NCBI GenBank assembly: GCA_009193035.1
Contig: SWDT01000011.1
Location: forward strand, 558,001-622,000
Source: Halicephalobus mephisto
Lineage: Eukaryota > Nematoda > Chromadorea > Rhabditida > Panagrolaimidae
Reading direction: 5' to 3'
DNA: 64,000 nucleotides
A program made the translations under genes and the position numbers. A model generated the notes under the pieces. The model was not told where the DNA came from. It did not search any database and saw nothing but the letters and a program-made list of their open reading frames with translations. Of the stretch, positions 49,201 through 61,200 are shown piece by piece. How positions within the stretch are numbered: position 1 is the first letter of the stretch; the number at the start of each line of letters is the position of its first letter.

Positions 49201-52200
49201 CTTGTACCTGTCAAACAAGCAGACACTGCTAATCTCTTTGACTGTGTCTCTTTCGCTTCTGAGGAAGAAGTAAAAGTTGAGAAAGAACCAAAGACTCCTA
49301 AGGACTGGAACCTTATTTGCATTTCCAAGAAAGCAAAAAGAGCGGAATCCGAGGAATCAATCCCATCCGTCAAAGGAACAGTGCATGAAAAACAATTGGC
49401 CAGAATTAAACTCACCAAGAGATCTCGACTTTATTCATTGAGTAAGGGATACCCTGAGATTGGAGAACCTTACGAGGGAGAACTTACTGAAATCGCTCCG
49501 GCCAAACAAGCCGATACAGCTAATCTCTTCGACTGTGTACAGTTTGTTCCAACTGAGGAGGAAGTTTTCGAAAAGAAAGAAGTCAAAACTGAGAAAGCTA
49601 AATCGAAAACTTCAAGAGAGTGGAATCTGAACTGTGTTTCTCGACCTAAAAGAGCGGAATCTGAAGAGTCCATTCCTTCAATTAAGGGGACAGTTCAAGA
49701 GAAGCAAATTCACAGGAGAACAGTCACTAAGAGATCCAGACTGTATTCCACTAGTAAAGGGTATCCAGAAATTGGAGAGGAATATGAGGGAGAAATCCAA
49801 GAACTTGTACCTATCAAACAAGCAGAATCTGCTAACATAAACTTGACTGTGTGTCCTTTGCCTCAACTAGTGAAGATTCTGGAATTGAGGAAGATCAGAA
49901 AGCACAAAAATCCCAATCTGGCCTCTGGTGTGGACCATTGCTTAGAAGAAGCAAAAAAGAGGCCTCTGAACAACAAGAAACAAGATCTGTTTATTCTTTA
50001 AGCAAAGGATACCCTGAGATAGGACAAGCTTACGAAGGGGAGTTGCAAGATCTCGCTCCAGTGAAACAGGCAGAGTCAGCTGATCTGTTCCAGTCTGTCC
50101 AATTCGCCCCTCCACTCTCAGCTGAGAACCAAGTTTTCGAAGACAAAGAAGTCAAAACTGAGAAGGTTAAATCAAAGACTCCAAGAGAATGGAATCTGAA
50201 CTGTGTTTCTCGACCTAAAAGAGCGGAATCTGAAGAGTCCATTCCATCCATTAAAGGAACGGTTCAGGAGAAACAGATTCACAGGAGAACAGTCACTAAA
50301 CGATCAAGACTGTATTCCACTAGTAAGGGATACCCTGAGATTGGAGAGATATACGAGGGACAGATCCAAGAACTTGCTCCTGAAAAACAAGCAGACACCG
50401 CTAACTTGTTTGACTGTGTAGACTTTGCTTCAGAAGAGGAAGAAGTTTTCGAAAAGAAAGAAGTCAAAACTGAGAAAGTTAAATCGAAGACTCCAAGAGA
50501 GTGGAATCTGAACTGTGTCTCTCGACCAAAGAGAAGTGAATCCGAGGAATCTATTCCATCCATCAAAGGAACGGTTCAGGAGAAACAGATTCATAGAAGA
50601 ACAGTCACTAAGAGATCAAGACTGTATTCTACTAGTAAGGGATACCCCGAAATCGGAGAAGTATATGAAGGGAAACTTGTTGAAATTGCTCCAGCCAAAC
50701 AAGCGGATACTGCTAACTTGTTTGATTGTGTCTCCTTTGCTTCTGAGGAAGAACTAGTAAAAGTTGAAGAAAAACCAAAAGAATCAAAATCTAGAATTCA
50801 ATGGCTTCCAATTTGTGGGGCAAATCTCCAATCTGTTCGAGACAAAGGATATCCGGAAATTGGAGAGAAATACGAAGGAGAGCTTGAAGACCTGTCTCCT
50901 TGTCCAGATGCTGCTTCTGCCGATCTCTTTTCTCATGTTCACTTTGCCGAAAACATTCCAAAAGAAAGTATTAAATCTGAGACACAGGTACAGTCTTCTG
51001 AAGGCACTAAAAAGAAGTTAAAAGGTCTTCTGTGGTGGAAGAGGGCTCCGGATTCGGTTCAGGAAAAAACGCAAAAGAAAATCAAAGGATATCCTGAGAT
51101 CGGACAAGTCTATGAAGGAGAAGTCCGAGAATTGAACCGCAGACAAGACGCGGAATCTGGGGACTTGAAGGAACACGTAGAAGTCAAAGAATTCGCTGAA
51201 TACAAACCGAAAGAAGCGATTCAGAAAGTTGAACAAGTTCAAGTTAAAAAAATTCAAGATTATCCCGAAATCACTTCGCCGTTCACCGGTGAAGTTGAGG
51301 AGCTCCAGAAGACACAAGAAGCTCCTTCTGAATCCATCCAAATTGAAGGGCTTCAAGTGACGAAGAAGAAACAAAAAGCAAAAATCACCATTCGTCCGAA
51401 GTCCGTCGAAAAAGAAGAATATCCGGCTCCAGAAGAACCGTTCAATGGAGACGTCGAAGAGCTCCAGAAGACACAAGAAACTCCTTCTGAACCTATTGTG
51501 CTTGAACAGGCTCAGAAGAAAGAAGAATCGCCTTCTGAAGCTGTTCAAGTCGAAGAAGTCCGGAAGAAGAAGAAAAAACAAAAAACCAAAGTTGTCACTC
51601 GTCCGAAACCCACCGAAAGCGGATTTCCGCTTCCAGGAGAACCCTTCACTGGAGATATTTCTCAACTTTCTCGAAATACCGAAATCACGTCATCAGAGAT
51701 CTTCGAAAAAGTCAACTTCGAAGACAGTCATCAACTGGATTCTGCTTTGCGGCCAAAAATCCCTCTCGAATCTCCTCAATTGGGGGATTATCCGGAAATC
51801 TGCGAACCTTTTCTGGGAGAAGTTTCTTCGCTTCAGAAATCTCCAGAAGCAGAATCCGGAAAGTTATTCGATCACGTTAACTTCAGAGAAAACGAGGATT
51901 CTGAAGGCAGCTACAGACTGAATGCCCATCTTAGGTCGATCAGAAGGAAGCACGTGGCTTTGGCGGAGACTCCAGAAGTCATCACGAAGACGATCGTTCC
52001 TCCCGGATATCCTGAAATCACTCCGCTTTACACAGGAGAACTCCAAGAACTCCGAAAAGTTCCAGAAGCAAATTTCGCAGATCTTTTTGATTGTGTTTCA
52101 ATTCCACTGCAATCGAAGAGAAATTAGAACCTACAGTTCTTCAGAAGCTTCTGTTGCCAGTGTTTCTCTGTGCCGCTCCATCGAGGAACAAGAAACCACT

Positions 52201-55200
52201 TCAAGGATATCCAGAAATCACAGCTCCATACGAAGGGGAAATTTTCACGATTTATAAACAGCCAGAAGCTCCCTCGGCTGACCTCTTCGACTGTGTCTCC
52301 TTCGCTTCCACTGAAGAAGAAAACAGAAACGGAGAAGTTTTGGCTTACAGGGCTTCAAGTACAGATTCTGGATTCGGAGAAGAAAGACCGAGTAAAAAAT
52401 ATGCCCTCTGGTGCGGACCTGAAATCAACAGGTCTAAGAAGAAACATTTGAAAACTGATAAAGAAGAAACAAGATCTGTTTATTCTTTAAGCAAAGGATA
52501 CCCTGAGATAGGACAAGTGTACGAAGGGGAGTTGCAAGATCTCGCTCCAGTGAAACAGGCAGAGTCAGCTGATCTGTTCCAGTCTGTCCAATTCGCTCCT
52601 CCACTCTCAGCTGAGAACCAAGTTTTCGAAGACAAAGAAGTCAAAACTGAGAAGGTTAAATCAAAAACTCCAAGAGAGTGGAATCTGAACTGTGTTTCTC
52701 GACCTAAAAGAGCGGAATCTGAAGAGTCCATTCCATCCATTAAAGGAACGGTTCAGGAGAAGCAGATTCACAGGAGAACAGTCACTAAACGATCAAGGCT
52801 CTATTCCACTAGTAAAGGATATCCTGAGATTGGAGAGGAATATGAGGGAGAGATTCAAGAACTTGTACCTGAAAAACAAGCAGACACTGCTAATCTCTTT
52901 GATTGTGTTTCCTTCGCTTCTGAGGAAGAGCAGCTAGTTGAAAAGAAAGAGATCAAAGCTAAAGAAAGAAAGCCAAAGAAAGAGCCCAAAGACTGGAACT
53001 TGTTCTGTACCAAAATTAAGAGAGCTGATTCCGAAGAATCTATTCCTTCAATTAAGGGGACAGTTCAGGAGAAGCAGATTCACAGGAGAACAGTCACTAA
53101 ACGATCAAGACTGTATTCTACTAGTAAAGGATATCCTGAGATTGGAGAGGAATATGAGGGAGAAATCCAAGAACTTGTACCTATCAAACAAGCAGACACC
53201 GCTAACTTGTTTGACTGTGTGGACTTTGCTCCAGAAGAGGAAGAGGTTTTTGAAAAGAAAGAAGTCAAAACTGAGAAAGCTAAATCAAAGACTCCAAGAG
53301 AGTGGAATCTGAACTGTGTCTCTCGACCAAAGAGAAGTGAATCTGAAGAGTCCATTCCATCCATCAAAGGAACGGTTCAGGAGAAACAGATTCACAGAAG
53401 AACAGTCACTAAGAGATCAAGACTGTATTCTACGAGTAAAGGATACCCTGAAATCGGAGAGACGTATGAAGGGGAGATTCAAGAACTTGTACCTGTCAAA
53501 CAAGCAGATACCACTAATTTGTTTGACTGTGTAGACTTCGCTTCTGAGGAAGAACTTTCCAAAGAAACAAAAGCGGAAGCAAAGAAGAAAAAAGAGAGTA
53601 AAAAATCGAGAGATTGGAACCTTGTATGTCCAGCTGGATTGAGAAAAAGGGCTGGATCCGATGAATCCATTCCTTCAATTAAAGGTACAGTACAAGAAAA
53701 ACAAATCCATAGAAGAACAGTTGTACCGAAATCGAGAACATACTCAACCAGCAAGGGATACCCTGAGATTGGAGAGATGTATGAAGGAGAGATACAAGAG
53801 CTTGTTCCAGCCCAACAGGCGGAATCTACTAACCTCTTTGACTGCGTTGATTTTGCTCCAGAAGAGGAGGAAGTTTTCGAAAAGAAAGAGATCAAAACAG
53901 AGAAAGTTAAATCGAAAACTCCAAGAGAGTGGAATCTGAACTGTGTCTCTCGACCAAAGAGAAGTGAATCTGAAGAGTCCATTCCATCCATCAAAGGAAC
54001 GGTTCAAGAGAAGCAGATTCACAGGAGAACAGTCACTAAACGATCTAGACTATATTCTACTAGTAAAGGATATCCTGAGATTGGAGAGGAATATGAGGGA
54101 GAGATTCAAGAACTTACTCCTGAAAAACAAGCAGAATCTGCTAATCTATTCGATTGCGTCTCTTTCGCTTCTGAGGAAGAGCAGCCTGTTGAAAAGAAAG
54201 AGGTTGGAATATCTGAAAAGACTAAGGAAGCTAAAACACCACGAGATTGGCATTTGAATTGTATTTCCCTTCCTAAGAGACCAAAGAGAGCGGAATCCGA
54301 GGAATCAATCCCATCCATCAAAGGAACGATTCAGGAGAAACAGATTCACAGAAGAACAGTCACTAAGAGATCCAGACTATATTCCACTAGTAAGGGATAC
54401 CCTGAAATCGGAGAGACGTATGAAGGGGAACTTGTTGAAATCGCTCCAGTCAAACAAGCAGACACTGCTAACCTGTTTGATTGTGTGGACTTTGCTTCAG
54501 AAGAGGAGGAAGTTTTTGAAAAGAAAGAGATCAAAACTGAGAAAGTTAAATCGAAAACTCCAAGAGAATGGAATCTGAACTGTGTTTCTCGACCAAAGAG
54601 AAGTGAATCTGAAGAGTCCATTCCATCCATCAAAGGAACGGTTCAAGAGAAGCAGATTCACAGGAGAACAGTCACTAAACGATCAAGACTGTATTCCACT
54701 AGTAAAGGATACCCTGAGATTGGAGAGGAATATGAGGGAGAAATCCAAGAACTTGTACCTGTCAAACAAGCAGACACCGCTAACTTGTTTGACTGTGTGG
54801 ACTTTGCTTCAGAAGAAGAAGTAGAAAATGCACAGATGAATGCTTCTGTGATTGTGGATAAATCTCAAAAACGAAGACTGCCAATCTGTCTTCCTTGCAC
54901 TTCGGGTAACAGAGAACCAAAGATCGGCGAACACGATGTACAAGTCGAGGAAGAACCTTATGGAGGGGAATTCCGAGAAACAATCCAAAAACCAGAGGAA
55001 ATTGCGACTGAAGTCGGTGAAACAGTCGAAGCAGAAACTCCAAAAGTGACAGTTGAAAAAGTCGAAGAAATCAAAGTCAAAAAATCGAAACTTCTTGGAT
55101 ATCCAGAAGTCGAAGAACCATTTACTGGAGAAATTTCAGAATTACAAAAGAACAAAGAAGCAGATTCTGAAGACCTATTCGAACATGTTCAATTTTTGAA

Positions 55201-58200
55201 AGAAGAAGGTCAATCGGGAAGTGCCCAAGTGGATTCTGAACTCAAACTCATCAATTTCAAAAAGACCGTAATTCAGAAGACACCCAAAGGATATCCAGAG
55301 AAGTCAGATCCGTTTATTGGAAATCTGGAGGACTTGAAGAAGGATCAAGAACTTTCGAACATCGAGATTTCTGAATGCGTGTCTGAAGTCCCGGGGGTGT
55401 CCCTCACGAGCAAACCGCCAAAAATCAGAACTTCTCCGGTTCCGATCATCGTCGAAGAAGTGGCTTCTCCGACCCAATCCGAACATCCGGAAAGCTACGA
55501 ATACAAAGAACTTCAGAAAGTTCCAGAAGTCGAAACCTCCGAATTTTCTGTCGTTCCTGAAATTGTCGAAGAAAAAACCGAAATTCAGGAACCAATTCGA
55601 GAAATCGGAAAACAGGAAAAAGAAATCCACTTCCAGAAGCTCCCGAGATTCCAATTACGTGGATACAGAAAGTCCAAACTTCACGGATATCCGGAAATCT
55701 CCCAACCGTTCGAAGGAGAGATTTCGGAACTTGGAAAACAATCCGAAATTGAAAACCACGACTTGTTTGATTGTATTTCCTTCCAATCTAACAACGAGGA
55801 TTCGGGACTTGGTGGAGAATCCACAGTCAAGAAAGAACTCAAAGAGAAAGGAATTGGTCTTTGGTGTGGACCTGGAATCAAGAAATTCAAAAACAAGGAG
55901 GAAAAGAAAGAACGCAAATATTCATTAAGCAAGAACTATCCTGAGATAGGACAAGTGTATGAAGGGGAATTGCAAGATCTCGCTCCAGTGAAACAGGCAG
56001 AGTCAGCTGATCTGTTCCAGTCTGTCCAATTCGCTCCTCCACTCTCAGCTGAGAACCAAGTTTTCGAAGACAAAGAAGTCAAAACTGAGAAGGTTAAATC
56101 AAAAACTTCAAGAGAGTGGAATCTGAACTGTGTCTCTCGACCTAAAAGAGCGGAATCTGAAGAGTCCATTCCTTCAATTAAGGGAACGGTTCAAGAGAAA
56201 CAGATTCACAGGAGAACAGTCACTAAGAGATCCAGACTATATTCCACTAGTAAGGGATACCCTGAGATTGGAGAGGAATATGAAGGGGAGATTCAAGAAC
56301 TTGCTCCTGAAAAACAAGCAGACACCGCTAACTTGTTTGACTGTGTGGACTTTGCTTCAGAAGAGGAGGAAGTTTTTGAAAAGAAAGAAGTCAAAACCGA
56401 GAAAGCTAAATCGAAGACTCCAAGAGAGTGGAATCTGAACTGTGTTTCTCGACCAAAAAGAACAGAATCTGAAGAGTCCATTCCATCCATCAAAGGAACG
56501 GTTCAAGAGAAGCAGATTCACAGGAGAACAGTCACTAAGAGATCCAGACTGTATTCTACGAGTAAAGGATATCCTGAAATTGGAGAGACGTATGAAGGAG
56601 AAGTTGAAGAACTTATTCCTGAAAAACAAGCAGACACTGCTAATCTCTTTGACTGTGTCTCTTTCGCTTCTGAGGAAGAAGTAAAAGTTGAGAAAGAACC
56701 AAAGACTCCTAAGGACTGGAATCTTATTTGCATTTCCAAGAAAGCAAAAAGAGCGGAATCCGAGGAATCAATCCCATCCGTCAAAGGAACAGTGCATGAA
56801 AAGCAATTGGCCAGAATTACACTCACCAAGAGATCTCGACTTTATTCATTGAGTAAGGGATACCCGGAGATTGGAGAACCTTACGAGGGAGAACTTGTTG
56901 AAATCGCTCCGGCCAAACAAGCTGATACAGCTAATCTCTTCGACTGTGTACAGTTTGTTCCAACTGAGGAGGAAGTTTTCAAAAAGAAAGAAATCAAAAC
57001 AGAGAAAGTTAAATCGAAGACCCCAAGAGAGTGGAATCTGAACTGTGTCTCTCGACCAAAGAGAAGTGAATCTGAAGAGTCCATTCCTTCAATTAAGGGA
57101 ACAGTTCAGGAGAAGCAGATTCACAGGAGAACAGTCACTAAGAGATCCAGACTGTATTCCACTAGTAAAGGATATCCAGAAATTGGAGAGACGTATGAAG
57201 GAGAAGTTGAAGAACTTATTCCTGAAAAACAAGCAGAGTCCGCTAATCTGTTCGATTGCGTCTCCTTCGCCTCTGATGAGGAAGAAGCAAAAGAACTTAC
57301 TCCTCTGAAGGTAACTATTCCGACTTCAGAATCCAAACATTCTCAAGTCAGCAAGCTTCTTTGGTGTTCTCCGGCTCTCCGTCCAACGAAACTCGAGGGA
57401 TATCCCCCGATCACAGAACCGTTCTCAGGGGAACTGAGTGAGCTCTCCTCTCAGCCAGAAGCTCCTTCGGCAAACCTCTTCGATACGATTTCCTTCGCTT
57501 CAAATGGAGAAGAAGGAAGTAGACAACAGAAAATCGAACCGAAGAAAATCCAAAGTCCCGTTAGCCAGACTTCGACAAAGAAAACTGTCTGGGTCTTGAA
57601 GGGAAAACCTCCCAGTGCAGAAGGATATCCTCCGATCACTGAGCCGTTCAATGGGGAATTGAGTGAACTTCATCGGGTGCCCGAAGCGGATTCTGCGGAC
57701 TTGTTCGAATGCGTCAGTTTCGTCCCAGGAACCCCGCCACCCATGGAGAAATCGAAGTCCGTCGAAAAAGAAATCCCGAAGCGAAAACTAAGACTTTTCG
57801 GAAGAAAACGACTTTCGAGAGCGGATATGGGACTGGATATCAGAGCTTATCCGAAAACCGAAGCTTACGAAGGACCCCTGGAGGACCTACGGAAGAAATC
57901 CGAACTGGAATCTGATCCTTTGAGAACCCAAATCCGAGTTTATCATTCTGGATTCTCCGTTCCGTTCGGCAAACCTGGATTCGAGAGGATCAGACACGAA
58001 GGAATCGAAGAAGTTTCAGATGCTCCTGAAGACTACCCAATTGTTGTTTTCGAAGGAGAAGCAGATCCGATTTATCCCTTCACTCACGAGACTCTTCCCC
58101 TCAGGGCATTTGCGAAACTCCCAGTGATGGACAAGATGGAACAACTCAAGACCCCCAAGGACTTGAGGAAGAAGAGATCTCGCTCCCAGGCTACGGTAGA

Positions 58201-61200
58201 AAGCGATTCTGATTCCACTAGTCAAGAAGAAAAAATTCCTCCAAGATCTCCAAAATCTGAAGGATTTTTGAACTTTTTCAAAAATCGACTCGGATCCAAA
58301 TCTGTCGGAAAAAAGAAAACCGGATTCGAAAACTTAATAGAACCAGGAGAATCCAAAAATTTCAAAAAAGAAGAAAATATTCAAGATTATCCTATTCTCG
58401 AACACGTCCATGTCTACCACAACGGAATGTCCACTCAGCAGGCCATTGATTCCGGTTTCGAGGAAGGTCCAGCACTTTCGGCAGACGAAAGCAAAAAAGT
58501 CGGAACACTGTATCTCAAAGGAAAATCAAAATTTTTCGACAAATTCAAAATCAGCAAAGATGCAAACGAAAAAACGGTCGAAGAAATCGAAGAAGGTCCG
58601 GTTACGGTAGAGACGAAAGAAATCCAAACTACTGTAGAAAAGAAAGAAGGTCCGATTACGGTAGAGAGAAAATCGATCATCTATGATTTCGACACGAGTC
58701 CTTTCCTCGGGCTTTGTTCGTCTACCGTACTCCACAGGGACCTCGAAGAAGTCCCGCTGATTACTGTAGTCGAGAACATTCCAGAAAAAGGGTATTACGA
58801 TAGAAATATCCAAACCCCGACTTCTGAAGTCACGAGTTCTGGAGAAGAACAAAAAGAATCAAAAATCGAAATGATCGGATTTGTGAAAAAGAAATCCAAA
58901 AAAGATCCTTATAGATTTTCTTCTGAAAAATTCCAAGGAGAATATTCTGAAGTCAAAAAAGACGAAAATCTGTCGGAATTCCCGATCGGAGAACACGTGA
59001 TGGTGTACCATTGCGGCAGGTCCGACGTCCAGTCTCCAGAAGTCCCTAAGGAAGTTTTCGAAGGTCTTCAAGATTCTGAAAAGAAAACAGCCGTTATCCA
59101 CATCACAAAAGCTCCAGAAGTCTTCGAAAAAGAGATTTATGATTTGGAAAAAGAATCAGAAGCCGTTCAAGAACCAATGAAAGTCCACGTTAACGTCTAC
59201 GATTCTGGAGCGGCTTCAGAAGGCCAGAAGGAGGTCGTTGAGGAACTTCAAGAATCACGTTTTCAAAAAACTTCCGAAATTCCATTTTATCGAAGACTGA
59301 TTCCGATTCTGAAAAAACGGTCCTTGAAGAATTATCCAGCTCCAGAAGTCTTCGAAGGAGAAATTCCTGATTTGGAAAAGAAATCAGAAGCCACAGAAGA
59401 ACCGATGAAAATCCACGTGAATGTCTATCATTCTGGAGTGTCTTCTGCAGGTCCTCAAAAAGTCGAAAAAGTTCAATCAAGTCCTCCAGGATATCCAATC
59501 TATCGAAGAATAATCCTGCGTCTTCGAAGACCCCTGAGGCACTACCCTGTCGTCGGGGAGTCCTTCGATGGGGACCTTGTTGAAGTTCAGAAATCTCCAG
59601 ATTTGCCGGAATCTGAAATTAAAAATTCCGTAAATCTTTATCATTCCGGATTTTCTGATTTTCAAAAACAACCGAAATTTAAAAATTTAAAAAGAAAATT
59701 AAACGTTAATTTGAACGACTATCCCTCGGATTCTGGTCCTGTTGAAGGCCAAATTTTCGAGCTTTCCGTCGACAGGGATCTGCCGAAGAGCCCAGCTCCG
59801 TTTTCTGCTTTCGACAGAGTCCAAAGTTCAAAGAACAGAGGATTTGGACGTTTCTGGGAACTGAGGGGGAGGAGGTCCAGAGCCCCAGCTGGCCCATTTG
59901 CCATTTCTGGAATCAACAAAAGAGAAGACTTCTCAGACACCAGATTTTCCACCATTGTGACAGACAAATCTCTTTTTGAAAAAGACCATTGGCCAGTCAC
60001 GGATATCGATGCAGATGTGATTTTGAAAAAAGAAAGAAAAATTGATTGTGAATGTGAAGCTACAATTGTTATTGAAAAAAATTTTTCTAAAGCCATTGGT
60101 GGTGGTGTCAGTTTCGGTCCCAAAGGGTCATCTGAAATCGTCCAGACATCCAGCGGAAAATGGTTTGCAAAAACTTCATTCAAAATAGAAAAACCAAATT
60201 CACAAGAGGCGGAGCAAGTAGAAAAATCCAGAACAGCTCTCCGGGAACAAGTGGAATTCGAACGAGAAGATCTTTTTTGTTTAGCCGAAGATCCCGTTTT
60301 GGAGAAGGACTCTATTTTTGAAGAAGATTTTATTTCCGACGATCCCTGGTTGGCAGAAGGTCTCACTTTGCCAGAAAACCAAGAAAATTTACTTTTGGCG
60401 AAAAGTTCCACTTTGCCAGAAAATCGGGAAAATTTAGTTTTGGCGAAAAGTTCCACTTTGCCAAAAAACCAGGAAAATTTAGTTTTGGCGAAAAGTCACA
60501 TTTTGCCAAAAAATCAACAAAATTTAGTTTTGGCGAAAAGTCACATTTTGCCAGAAAAAAATTTCACTTTGGCGAAAAGTTCCACTTTGCCAGAGGATAA
60601 CTTCACTTTGGCGAAAAATCACTTGTTGCCAGAGGATTCTGATTTGGCGAAAGGTCTCACTTTGACAAAGAAGTCTGTTCCTGAAAAGAATCCTATTTTC
60701 GAAAAAGATCAAATTTTGCCAGAAGACGAATTGACAAATATTTCGAAAATGCACGGGAGTTATTTTCGGGGCTTGAGTCCCTCCACGTGGAGAAGAAAAC
60801 TCAAAGAAGGCGGGCTCTTCTCCAGGTCCAATATAAACGGAGATCCGATGGCACATTCCACAACTGCCGTGACTCCGACAGATTCTGGAATGTTCGCCTC
60901 ACTTAGAAGACGATTCAGCGAGGTACCCCCACTTCTAACTCTTTTAAACTAAAAATGCCGATTTTCGAACAAAAATCAAAAATTTTAATCCGAGTATTGG
61001 GGATTTGTTGGAAAATTTTTTATTTAAAAACAAAGCTAATTTTTAATTTTTCGGAAATTTTCGTTTTGGGACCAAAAATAATTCATTTTTATTAAAATTT
61101 AAAAACCTTCGTTTTGGAACCGAAATTTTTTAATTTTAAGAATTTTGAAAACTTTCGTTTTGGGACCAAAAATAATTCATTTTTATTGAAATTTAAAAAC

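Noticed and set aside
52093..52136. A 44-base GT-AG intron that would repair the second frame break
   Set aside because: The donor GTGTTT is weak and splicing would remove C-V-S-F-N-S-T, which matches the conserved unit; kept only as an alternative in the findings.
48511..57300. Numerous open frames of 70-100 codons in other frames and on the minus strand
   Set aside because: They recur at 312-base spacing and mirror the real coding repeat; their sequences are serine- or leucine-rich shadows.
47510..57370. W-C-G-P motifs suggesting thioredoxin-like active sites
   Set aside because: The motif recurs before repeat arrays inside low-complexity charged sequence, without any thioredoxin fold residues around it; thioredoxin has W-C-G-P-C, and the final C is missing.
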